Positions 22,349 to 31,152 of a stretch of 35,871 nt of DNA are shown here, in pieces (the stretch's first letter is position 1; every line of letters begins with the position of its first letter). The position numbers were made by a program, and so were the translations under genes. The notes beneath the pieces are model-generated. The model saw only the letters and a list, made by a program, of their open reading frames with translations. It had not been told where the DNA came from and did not search any database. Source of the stretch: Purshia tridentata (lineage: Eukaryota; Streptophyta; Magnoliopsida; Rosales; Rosaceae); assembly GCA_003254885.1 (NCBI GenBank), contig QANT01001294.1:1-35871 (forward strand). Direction: 5' to 3'.

Positions 22349-22559
22349 ATGTCTGTTTTCAGTGAATTTGGTGAAGGAGGCATTTTTGGTGACTACTTTG
22401 GTGACGTTGCCTTTGCCTCAGAATTGCAAGGCAAGAACCAAAGCCATGAGCAGCAAGAAGAATAAGAATGTCGAACCGCAACGCCGTGCACTGTATTTTG
22501 CACCTGCCTTTGATGGATTGAGCTGCTTTGAAACTCTAGTTTCCCACAAACTTGCTTAG
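22349..22559 (+). pseudogene. Small TATA-driven locus, apparently frameshifted
   Basis: The first ATG after the TATA box opens a 38-codon frame (22349-22465) that begins MSVFSEFGEGGIFGDYFGDV and ends QEE-stop. A second frame with no ATG near its start covers 22362-22559 and ends RRALYFAPAFDGLSCFETLV, then SHKLA. The glycine/aspartate-rich start of the first frame and the end of the second each look like real protein. Together they would form a small protein of about 70 residues if one base were extra around 22440-22465. It may be a small plant gene with a frameshift, a sequencing error, or a short protein followed by chance open sequence. I do not recognise the family with confidence. Confidence 0.35.
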
Positions 22560-24118
22560 TTAATTAATCCTTTCCTAGTTGATAGAGAAATAGTCAATTA
22601 ATTCATGGTGTTGATTGTGAGTACATTATGAAACTTTTTTGTTTGGTTTGATGATGAATATCGGATGTAATGGAATTAAATTTTCTGTTTTAATTTTATA
22701 GCTTTCAATTCCAAAATCATTGATCTCATGTTTTGTCCTTGTCCAATATAAACGATCAACAAATGCCACTTCACTGGCGCATGAAAATTATACAAACTTT
22801 TAACTTATCAATCCATAAGTGAAGGAGCCCTCGAGCAGCAAAATAAATATAATAACAAGGACTGTTATGTGAATTGGGATTGGTCGAGTACAAAAGCTCC
22901 TCTTACATGTTCAGCTTCGAACCTTTCTACCTTTCCTGTAATGGATAGTTACTTTAACAATAATATGGTCTAGAATTATGATATGAAAATGTGGTAAAGT
23001 GTAATATTGTTGTTACTTTAATTTCCAAAACCCATAGACAACATTTTAGTAACACAAAAGTTCACTTAATTAATATGTAAATAATAGCTTTCTAAACTTG
23101 TGATCATATCACCACCGCATGAAAAAGTCATTTTAAGAACAACATGAAATATAGCTCATTGACTAAAAAACTAATGAACTTCACCAATCTATCAATTTAC
23201 TGATTCTTGAAAGAATAGTTTAATACCCAAAGACTCCCAGAGAGCCCTACAAATACAATGACTTGAGAAGATGCAATGCCGATGGAACTGTAGCCTGTTG
23301 GCTTTGTGTTACAACTAAAGCCCAACAAGTTCTTGGTTCGATTGGCATAATTGAAAAAGAAGGAAACCAAAGTTTTAACAACAAAATGAGGTATTCTAAA
23401 ATACCTTTGTTTTTAATCTTCCAGGTGTTAGACATGCCTCTCCTTTTTTCTTTAACTAAATGTATTTACATGACATACACCAAGCCAAAGGCAAAGACGA
23501 AAAACGTACACCTTATCTTCATTTTTTGCGGAGGTTTCAAGTTTGGTGATGTTGGACGACCCATGAAATTCATGTACATATATGACTTGTGTACATTGTG
23601 TACATTAAAAAAGTAAATAAAAAAATTTTCTAGCTAGCTTGTAAGTTTTGAGCTGCCAAATTTGAACAAATTGGAGAACATGAGAACAATATAGTGGTGG
23701 CTCATATGGATCATCAATCCCAGTAAAACCTGCAATTTTCAGATTGACCAGCATTTCGGACTAATAAATGCTCAAGAAACAAATGGTGATCCATAGGGCT
23801 GCCAAAGGCAATCAAGCCAAGAAAGTATAAAAATGGTTAGACGAAGAAGTGGTCTGGTTGTTGCAAGCAACTACAAGATCTGTGTGCTCTTCATGGATTA
23901 AGCTTTTTCCATAATCTGTTTATAGAGCTGTTTCTGTAGTTGACACCTTTTCTTTCTTTTTGTTAAGCAAAAATTTATTGAAGAAACGAAACTATTCAAA
24001 CGAAGCAGAAAACTTTGCCGAGGAGAAACAGTTAGACAAAGAAGCAAGCCTAACAAGAAGGCAATACAAAGTACAGAACACACACAAACAAAAAAGAAGA
24101 AAAAAAGAATAAAAAAAT
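22560..24118. other. Spacer between the small locus and tRNA-Ile
   Basis: AT-rich sequence with no supported gene on either strand. Open frames at 23247-23435 (-) and 23263-23616 (+) overlap each other and have no family character. The segment 23651-23679 repeats a word from 21889-21917. Confidence 0.5.
24111..24117 (-). terminator. RNA polymerase III terminator
   Basis: A run of seven T on the - strand begins two bases after the tRNA discriminator base, followed by further T-runs. This is the normal RNA polymerase III stop signal. Confidence 0.85.
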
Positions 24119-24192
24119 TGGCCCATGCAGGTCTCGAACCTGCGACCTTCGCGTTATTAGCACGACGCTCTAACCAGCTGAGCTAATAGGCC
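24119..24192 (-). tRNA. tRNA-Ile(AAU): tRNA-Ile (anticodon AAU)
   Basis: The 74-nt gene folds as a complete cloverleaf. The acceptor stem is GGCCTAT with ATGGGCC (one G-U pair), and the discriminator is A. The D-arm includes the A box TAGCTCAGCTGG. The anticodon loop CTAATAA carries AAT, read as IAU after A34 is deaminated to inosine, for isoleucine. The T-arm includes the B box GGTTCGAGACC. There is no intron and no encoded CCA, as expected of a nuclear tRNA gene. It lies just beyond the 3' end of the coiled-coil gene, on the same strand. Confidence 0.97.
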
Positions 24193-24479
24193 AGATGCCA
24201 TTGTAACCATCTTCAAGGGTTTACTAATTCTCAGGCAATATTGAATTCTTCGTACACAATTTTAGCTGACTCTCAAAACGCATTCACTTTCACTCTTTGC
24301 AACTTGATTCCTAACTTCAGTGTATCCCCATCTAATTATCGAATAAAGATACTGCTAATTTTTACTAGCAATAGAGTAATGGTTAGAAACTTAGAACTAC
24401 TTGCAGCCTTTTTTACCAACAGAAATCTTATGTAAATTTAAAAAATTGACAATATAAAAACCAGGGAGGACGTTTGATA

Positions 24480-24879
24480 GGGCTGATTGCATTTCAGAAC
24501 CTATCAGATTATATAAGACATTGCAAGTCCAGGAACTGATACTGAATTTCAAGTACAGGTGTCAGAAATTGTGGATTTTAAACACCATTATTCAAAATGT
24601 GGAAAGGAAAAGGACAAAAAGTTCCTTGCATAGCTAAGAGAACAAATGATTCTCATAAAAACCACACAACAAACAAAGTACCAAGCTCCTCCTATCAAAA
24701 AATGACTGGGCTCCACCAAGTAGACTATTGTTACGAAACCGCTCTGTGGTAACTCAGTTATACAACATACAACAGAAAATTACAAAATAGTTCCTTGCAA
24801 CTGGTTTAAGCTCGAAGAGGTCTCAATTCTTCTCCAATTTCTACGAGAACAGTGCTTCAACTTCCTCCTATTGTGGCAA
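24480..24879 (-). other. Probable terminal 3' UTR exon of the coiled-coil gene
   Basis: An intron is proposed in the 3' UTR of the coiled-coil gene, with donor CAAG/GTAATT (25589) and acceptor TTTTGTATACAG (ending at 24880). The exon beyond it would hold the rest of the 3' UTR. The right-hand edge (24879) rests on the splice signal; the polyadenylation end is a guess. Confidence 0.4.
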
Positions 24880-24933
24880 CTGTATACAAAAGAAAGCTAT
24901 TACAGTAAAATTTTCAAGAAATCCAGCATGCAC

Positions 24934-24967
<34 letters not shown>

Positions 24968-25589
24968 GATGCGTGAGAATCTATTCATCTTGAGAATATA
25001 ATCATGGCATAAGGAGGACTATTTTTCCTCTTCTCCAGAATGCTAGCACAACATATTAAGGAGGATGGATTTATGTGATCCTTCCGGATTCAAGAAACCC
25101 TATAGTGCTTTAGTCCACTTGTGCAAGATAACAATGTGCAACATCCCTCAACCCCGTTAATTGTGTTGACTTCATTATGCAGTCAGCATGATCAAGAACT
25201 GTGGGACATCCCTACATACTCTGTGCTCCCTATATCTAGCAAGTACCTATGCTGTAAGCACTTTCATGTTCTGCACTTGCAAAGTATCACTACATTGTAG
25301 CACTTACTGAAATATGCTTCAATGAGGTGCTGAAAGCCTAAAACAGTATACAACATTCAAGGATATTGGAATGAAATTCAGAAAGAGCTCTCTGAACTTC
25401 AAAGCATAACCTCTTAAGCACCACAGCTTTCATTCTTCCTTGACCCATTCCAGTATACACATAGCATCCACATTACGTGGGAGGTTCAATGAAAAACAAC
25501 TTACATATGTGAATTTGATGAAATTCTATGAAAATTAAGAAAGAATTAAATGATGACATTTTATGAGAAATCATGATTTTCTGAATTAC
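24880..25589 (-). other. Proposed 3' UTR intron of the coiled-coil gene
   Basis: The donor GTAATTCAG after ...GGTACAAG and the pyrimidine-rich acceptor TATACAG are both on the coding strand. The interior has no open frame, and contains a CA microsatellite. Without it, the 3' UTR would exceed 1 kb. Confidence 0.4.
24936..24967. repeat. (CA)n microsatellite
   Basis: About 15-16 uninterrupted CA units. Confidence 0.97.
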
Positions 25590-25632
25590 CTTGTACCAAA
25601 TTCTTCAGTGTGAACTGCATTTATTCACTTAA

Positions 25633-28449
25633 TCATAGCTGCTGTTGATTCACCTCTTTCAATGGTGATCTTCCAGCACTACTTGCTTCAAGTTTTCTTG
25701 CTGAGGCAGAAACGGAAGTGTTTGCATTCTTTTGGGTAGAATCAGAGAGCTCATTATCCACTGTCAAATCCTTTGCTAGTCCAACCTCTTCCTTAGGCCT
25801 TTGCAACATTGTTTCTAAAATGTTCATCATCTCTACATCCTCACAAGTGAACTCACCAATACGATTGCAGAATTCTTCAAAATGAAGCAAAATTTTCTCC
25901 CTTTCTTTTGATAGCTTTCTGGTGTCTTGAAGGAGATCCCATTTTTCAGACTCGAGCTGCTTGACTATGCCTTCCACTCTCCGCTGTTCATCCATCAATT
26001 TATCAGTTTCCAGTTCGCTGGCTTTCAAAAATGCTTGAAGTTCCTCTGCCTGTTGTTTTAGATTAAACAAGACTTCCTCCTGATGTATCAATCTTTGACT
26101 TGAACCACATACTTCCTTCTCCAGATCAACAATTTTCTTGTTCTTCTCTTCAATCTCTAGCTCTGTCATATGATTAGCCTTCTCTAAAGCTTCAGTAAGC
26201 ACATTGATTATAACCAGATTTTCTACAACTTCAGAAAAAGAAGAAATTAATGCACTTGTCAAGTCTTGCTCTAATGACGTCACCGATACTAGGAGATTAT
26301 TTATGTTCTGGTCTTTCTCATTTATAACTTTGAAAAGCCTCTCTATCTCTTGCCCAACAGATTTCTCTGCCTCTAACCTTGCAAGAATTGCAGCTTCCAC
26401 TTCTCTTCTCTTGGACTCTTCCTCAAGCGAAGTGATATCTTTTTGCAGATTTTCTATGCAGCTACCCTTCTCCTTCACATTTTGGATAAGGATCTCTTTG
26501 TCTTGTGTGAAGGCTTCGACTTTCTCATTCTTCGCTGCAACTGTAGCTTCTAGTAGGACAATCTGCTGCCCCAGAACTTCAATTTTATTGTCTTGCTCTT
26601 TGATAACGGTGGTAAGGCTGGCTTTCTCATGCTTAAAGGTTTCCCCATTCTCAGCTTGTGCAAGGAGTGAATTTTCCATTTGTCTACATTTTTCTTGCTT
26701 TTCTTCACAGAAAATTTTCAAGCTTTCAGCACTAGACTTCCACTTCTGTAGTTCATATTCTAATTGACTTACTTTACCAATTTTCTCAGCCAATTCAACA
26801 TTTGTCTTTCTTAAAGCCTCAGAAACATCTCGCTTCTCAACTTCCATCTGCAGAAATTGTTCTTTCATATAAAGTTGATGTGCAGATGATTCCTCAAGCA
26901 TCTTTTTATGTTGTTGAATCTCTTCCTCCATTATAACCTCCCGCCGTTCAGTGAGTTCCAGGGACCTTACCCTCTTCCTTAATATTTCTACCTTCTCATG
27001 TTCTTGTTCAAGTTCAAGATGAGCGTTTTTTAACTCACAGTTCTTCATCTCCAACTGTGTTGTAAGTAGAGAGATCCTTTCATCCATTTTGTCGTACAGC
27101 TCCATTTCAGCTTTTGCATCAAACTTTTTGGAGTAAGCCTCTGAGAATTCTGATTTAAAAACTGTATGTACTACTGCAATCTCTTCATTTAGAACCTCAA
27201 TCGTAGAATGGCAGCTTTCTAGCTCCATTTGAAGCTCCTGTAATTGTTTCTCTTTACCCATCAATTCAGAGTTATGTCTACTTATATCTCCTTTCATCTT
27301 CTCTATTTGGGAACTCCATGCAGATTCTTTTGCTTTCAGAATTGTGGAACAGTTACTATGTATCTGCTCCAATCCCCTAAGCTTGTTGCGCAGCTTTGTT
27401 AGTGTAGTGGGTGCAGCATTTCGAATTTGAGCTTCCTGCAGTTCTTTTAGAGAGTCTCTTAATTCCTGATTCTCTTGCTCAAGGTGAACAATTCTAATTT
27501 CCATTTCTTCTTTGAGTGTATCTTTCGTTCCCAGTGAATTTCTTAGCTTTGCAATCTGTTCATCCCTTTGAACAGTCAAGCTTTCAAACTTTGACCTTTC
27601 TTGTTGATACTGGGCAGAGACATCCTCAAAACGTGATTTGAATTCAGATACTTCAACCTCCAAGCACTTCCTCTTGCTTTCTTCATGAGCTAAAGCTTGG
27701 TTGCACATCTCAAAACGTTTTTGAATACCTTCAAGAATTCTAGATTGGGAATCCAAGTTCATCTGTAACAAAGAGATCTCTTCAAGCAGTGCTGATTTGC
27801 TCCTCTCCCACTCCTCTTTATTCAACTGGAACTGGTGTTGGAGCCTTTCATGTGCTTCTTCAAGGTGTTTGAACTGTTCTTTCTTCCATTTCAACTGATC
27901 TTCAGCATTTCTATTTTCCTCCTCTAATTTCATTATTATATCATCTCTCTGCCTCAGTTCTTTGCCTTCTCGAGCCTTCTCTTCTGCCTCAAAACACTTC
28001 CTCTCTGTAGTCAATAGTAGTCTCTTAAGACCCTCAATCTCCTTTCTACAGACACAAACATTCTGCTCCAATTCTTTGCTTCTTTCTGTAACTTCATTTA
28101 AGGCAGATTCCAACTCTTTATTTTCTCCTTCCAATTTTTGCAATTTTTGCTCACTATCAGCTCGAAGTTTTTCATGCAAAGATCCCAAATTCCTAAGAGA
28201 AGATTCTTTTTCCCGCAAACTAGATTGGAGGGTTTCAGAAATCTGCCTCGCATGAGAAATTTCCTCAAGCTTGACATTTAGTTCTTGAGCATGTTTTTCA
28301 ATCTCCCTCTTAGCTGCTTGAAACTTGATCGACTGTTCATTGCAAGATCTCTTCAAAGTCTCAGAAAGCTCCGTCTTAACCCGACATTCAGTCTTGAGCC
28401 TCTCCATCTCTGCTTTGACATCATCTAATTCTTTATATACAGCCGCCAT
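25633..28449 (-). CDS. Long coiled-coil protein, At4g38062-like
   Basis: A single uninterrupted coding exon of 938 codons. Nearly the whole protein is heptad-patterned, rich in E, K, L and Q, with no membrane segment, signal peptide or motor domain, so a rod-like coiled coil is expected. It starts MAAVYKELDDVKAEMERLK. Landmarks are the block LKWKKEQFKHLEEAHERL near residue 185, a less regular stretch near 345-365 (APTTLTKLRNK), the C-terminal EFCNRIGEFTCEDVEMMN and the ending GRSPLKEVNQ. These match what I remember of the uncharacterised Arabidopsis protein At4g38062, which is of similar size (about 1050 aa); annotations such as 'myosin-11-like' reflect coiled-coil composition only. The function is unknown; a scaffold or tether is a guess from shape. 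The start is the first ATG after a proposed 5' UTR intron. Both UTRs appear to be split by introns while the CDS has none. Confidence 0.9.
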   Translation of the reverse strand: MAAVYKELDDVKAEMERLKTECRVKTELSETLKRSCNEQSIKFQAAKREIEKHAQELNVKLEEISHARQISETLQSSLREKESSLRNLGSLHEKLRADSEQKLQKLEGENKELESALNEVTERSKELEQNVCVCRKEIEGLKRLLLTTERKCFEAEEKAREGKELRQRDDIIMKLEEENRNAEDQLKWKKEQFKHLEEAHERLQHQFQLNKEEWERSKSALLEEISLLQMNLDSQSRILEGIQKRFEMCNQALAHEESKRKCLEVEVSEFKSRFEDVSAQYQQERSKFESLTVQRDEQIAKLRNSLGTKDTLKEEMEIRIVHLEQENQELRDSLKELQEAQIRNAAPTTLTKLRNKLRGLEQIHSNCSTILKAKESAWSSQIEKMKGDISRHNSELMGKEKQLQELQMELESCHSTIEVLNEEIAVVHTVFKSEFSEAYSKKFDAKAEMELYDKMDERISLLTTQLEMKNCELKNAHLELEQEHEKVEILRKRVRSLELTERREVIMEEEIQQHKKMLEESSAHQLYMKEQFLQMEVEKRDVSEALRKTNVELAEKIGKVSQLEYELQKWKSSAESLKIFCEEKQEKCRQMENSLLAQAENGETFKHEKASLTTVIKEQDNKIEVLGQQIVLLEATVAAKNEKVEAFTQDKEILIQNVKEKGSCIENLQKDITSLEEESKRREVEAAILARLEAEKSVGQEIERLFKVINEKDQNINNLLVSVTSLEQDLTSALISSFSEVVENLVIINVLTEALEKANHMTELEIEEKNKKIVDLEKEVCGSSQRLIHQEEVLFNLKQQAEELQAFLKASELETDKLMDEQRRVEGIVKQLESEKWDLLQDTRKLSKEREKILLHFEEFCNRIGEFTCEDVEMMNILETMLQRPKEEVGLAKDLTVDNELSDSTQKNANTSVSASARKLEASSAGRSPLKEVNQQQL

Positions 28450-28479
28450 TTCCCTTTGATTATCAACTTGTGAGAAACC

Positions 28480-29383
28480 CTAGTGCAGTAAAAACTGAAG
28501 CATGAAGAAAAATGCCATAGTGAGCATAGAGACATATGAGAAACAAAAAGTGGGTTGAAATATTTTAGACTATAAGAATTCCATGACATTGTTATGTACG
28601 GGATTAGGGGTGGCATATGAACTCTTGGGCACTATTTTCTTGCAAATTTCAAAGCAGTTTGTAGGAGGAAGTTCTATCCATGACTTCATGTCACTTGGTA
28701 TCAATGTAGACACCAGGCCGAGGGTGGGATCGGGCAATATCAAAGTGCAGAGTTCGCTGTGACCCTTGTGGGTATATGAACTCCAAGTCGATTTTGCGAG
28801 GCCAAATTCAACCCATGAGTTTATTTCAGATTTCCCAACATAATTAAGTACAAATCTTGGAAATGAAAATAACCCAATATCTATTGGGAATACATACAAA
28901 GATAAATAATAATAAATAAATAAAAGGCAAATTCAACCCAGGAGTTCATCTCCAATTTCCAATAGAATTGATTGAAAAGCTTGGAAGTGAAATAACCCAA
29001 TATCGACTAGAAATACCCAAAAAAAGATAAAAACGTAAGCTTTAACAAAAAGAAAAAATAAAAATGCAAGTAGATTTTCCCAAACCCACAAACTGGGTTC
29101 CAAGAAAACTATTTCAGAAACTAGTTCATGCAATTAGCGCAATAGATCGATCCAAAATTAGGGTTTCTTAACAATGTGGTTGATTGAGTACCCAAATTTT
29201 TAGTGATTATATGGTAAATGAACCTATGAGCAAAAGGGCAAAAACCCCATCATTCTAGATTCAACTTGCAATTCGTAAAATTTGTTCAAGAAGAAACCCT
29301 AGACAAATCAAAATTTTGGGTTTTTGAGAAGAAGATAAAACACTCGATGATATGTGAGATCTTGAAGAAAGCGCGAGACATAC
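28480..29383 (-). other. Proposed 5' UTR intron of the coiled-coil gene
   Basis: On the - strand, CACAG/GTATGT (donor at 29383) is a near-ideal donor, and TTTTTACTGCACTAG (ending at 28480) is a usable acceptor, 30 bp upstream of the ATG. The non-coding leader exon would run from about 29470 to 29384. The interior has no coding signal but contains a tandem duplication. Confidence 0.6.
28801..29037. repeat. Diverged tandem duplication of about 123 bp
   Basis: CAAATTCAACCCATGAGTT...ATCTTGGAAATGAAAATAACC...AATACATACAAAGATAAA (from about 28803) is followed by CAAATTCAACCCAGGAGTT...GCTTGGAAGTGAAATAACC...AATACCCAAAAAAAGATAAA (from about 28926). The two copies lie in the 5' UTR intron, separated by an AATAA/AAATAAAT-rich joint. 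Confidence 0.85.
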
Positions 29384-29384
29384 C

Positions 29385-29659
29385 TGTGAGTCGCAGAATC
29401 AGAGAAAAACCACCGCGGGGATTTTGTATTTTGTTGAGCGGGAAGCAGAGCTCTCTTTTGTAGGAATCAAAAGAATTTGAGTTGAGGGCCAAAATGGGAA
29501 ATTTACGTTTTACGTCTTTTTCTTTCTTTAGGTTTTCCATTTGCACCCGCTTAAAATACTCGGCGGACCTCGCCCTTGAAAATGAACAATATTTGGATCA
29601 CATTTTGCCTTTTGGGGGTATTTTAGATCACCCCACTTTTTAAAATTACAATTTCAACA
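29385..29659 (-). promoter_or_regulatory. 5' UTR exon and promoter region of the coiled-coil gene
   Basis: The leader exon runs upstream from 29384; its start is not defined. No TATA box with good spacing is evident. The upstream side runs into a MITE near 29660. Confidence 0.35.
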
Positions 29660-29955
29660 ATACTGGTGCATAATCGAAATCGTTCACTTTTTAGATCACT
29701 TATTATAGATTATCTCTGTAAAAAATCAACTCAATCGAAAATCGTTTTGTTATATAACTATTCTCAATTAAATAGAAAAAATCAATGGTTTGGTTATTCA
29801 CTATTCAATTGGAAACCATTTATTTTTTCTATATAATCGATACCATTTATATAACCAAACGATTTTCAATTTATTTGATTTTTTTCAGAGATGATTTTTA
29901 ATAAGTAATCTAAAAAATAAATGATTCCGATCATGCAATTATATATGATCTTTAT
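29660..29955. mobile_element. Fold-back MITE related to the one at 34512
   Basis: The left arm (about 29666-29765: GCATAATCGAAATCGTTCAC, TTTTTAGATCACTTATTATA, GATTATCTCTGTAAAAAATC, TCGAAAATCGTTTTGTTATA) is the reverse complement, with scattered mismatches, of the right arm (about 29845-29945). The whole element is a long imperfect hairpin with no coding capacity. Target duplications could not be set. Arm wording is shared with the MITE at 34512-34878. Confidence 0.75.
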
Positions 29956-30019
29956 TGTCAATTATGTAGCCATTTGTTTCAAATCTCAAATTAGGTAAAA
30001 ATACATTGGTCAATGCAAA

Positions 30020-30290
30020 ACATGGTATCAGAGCCAAGTTATATACATGTTTACTCAACAATACATATAACATAGCTCTAATACCATATGCAATAAGTAT
30101 AGAATCCAATATACTTATAAACCACTAAACAAAGTTATAATTTTTCAATGTGGGATCTTTGTCTTGACCAATTTGTACATATATTAGCTCTATGGCATGT
30201 ATAACATATACCATATGCAATAGGTATACAAAGTTATAATTTTTCAATATGGGACCTTTGTCTCTACCAAATTCTTTTTAATAAACCTAT
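30020..30290 (+). mobile_element. LTR-retrotransposon leader fragment with local duplication
   Basis: TGGTATCAGAGCCA (30023-30036) is an exact plant primer-binding site complementary to the 3' end of initiator tRNA-Met. An inverted near-copy, GCTCTAATACCA, follows at 30075-30086. TACCATATGCAATAAGTATA...ACAAAGTTATAATTTTTCAA...GGGATCTTTGTCT is then repeated with deletions from about 30209 (TACCATATGCAATAGGTATA). No gag-pol remains and no paired LTRs were seen. A small TRIM-like or solo-LTR remnant is possible. Confidence 0.5.
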
Positions 30291-31152
30291 TATTTATGTA
30301 TCAAAAACTTTTTGTTTGATTTAATGTATTAAATTAAATATGAGTTTTTGAGCGAGCAGATGTGTTGTTTTGAGGGTACAATGTCCAATTTGTCATGAGA
30401 ATGGGTACCCAGTGGACATTTCTCTACACTCTTTATGGATCTCTAGTGATATTTGGTAATCAACAGCCAAACAAAACCTAAATTCTATCGTTAACACGCT
30501 TCTAGTTTCTCCTTAATCATCACGAATATTTTTTTTTTTATTCTTAATACTTATTCGATTGTTTTATTATTTAAACATCATCATATTTCACTATTGTGTT
30601 TTAGTGTACAATATCATATCTTTTACAACTTTATTATAGTAAAAAACATGAGAGTCATAATTTGAGGTTTATTGTAGTAAGGTTTATGATTGTTAAGAGT
30701 TTAGGTGATTTATGATTTAGTATTTATGGTTCCAGCCCTAAACTTTATAGGCTAAACCCTCCCAAGCCGAAGATAATTTTAAGGCCTATATAGAATCCAG
30801 AAAAATTTTATAAAAACAATAAACTTTAGCATATGGCAGACCAATCCATTACTTTAGAATAACGTATGAAGCATCAGTCGTTGTTTTCATACACAATGCT
30901 CTTAACAAATGAATAACAGCAAGATACCCGGGTTTCTTTTGTTTGATACATTGGCAAATACTTGTACAGTCAAGGAGCACCAAACATGCCTTTTTCACAC
31001 TAACTATACAAATAAATAAGCTCGTGTCAAATAAATAATTCTATGGCAACTCACTCACAGAATCAAACAATGAAACAACAAGAGGAAACGAACATGAATT
31101 CGCTGAAAAGGTTCACCAGAGTCACCTTCCTTGCCTATGGTACCATATCGTC
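30291..31152. other. Spacer and 3' UTR of the membrane-protein gene
   Basis: The right-hand 200-300 bp are probably the 3' UTR of the gene ending at 31153. The rest is AT-rich with no supported gene or repeat. Confidence 0.45.

Noticed and set aside
23247..23616. Possible small genes on either strand
   Set aside because: The frames overlap antisense to each other, and lack a TATA box, splice evidence or family resemblance.
26204..26767. 187-codon open frame on the + strand
   Set aside because: It is the antisense shadow of the long coiled-coil exon. Its serine/phenylalanine/cysteine-rich composition is what the complement of E/K/L-rich coding sequence gives.
27962..28255. 97-codon open frame on the + strand
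   Set aside because: Same antisense shadow effect over the coiled-coil CDS.
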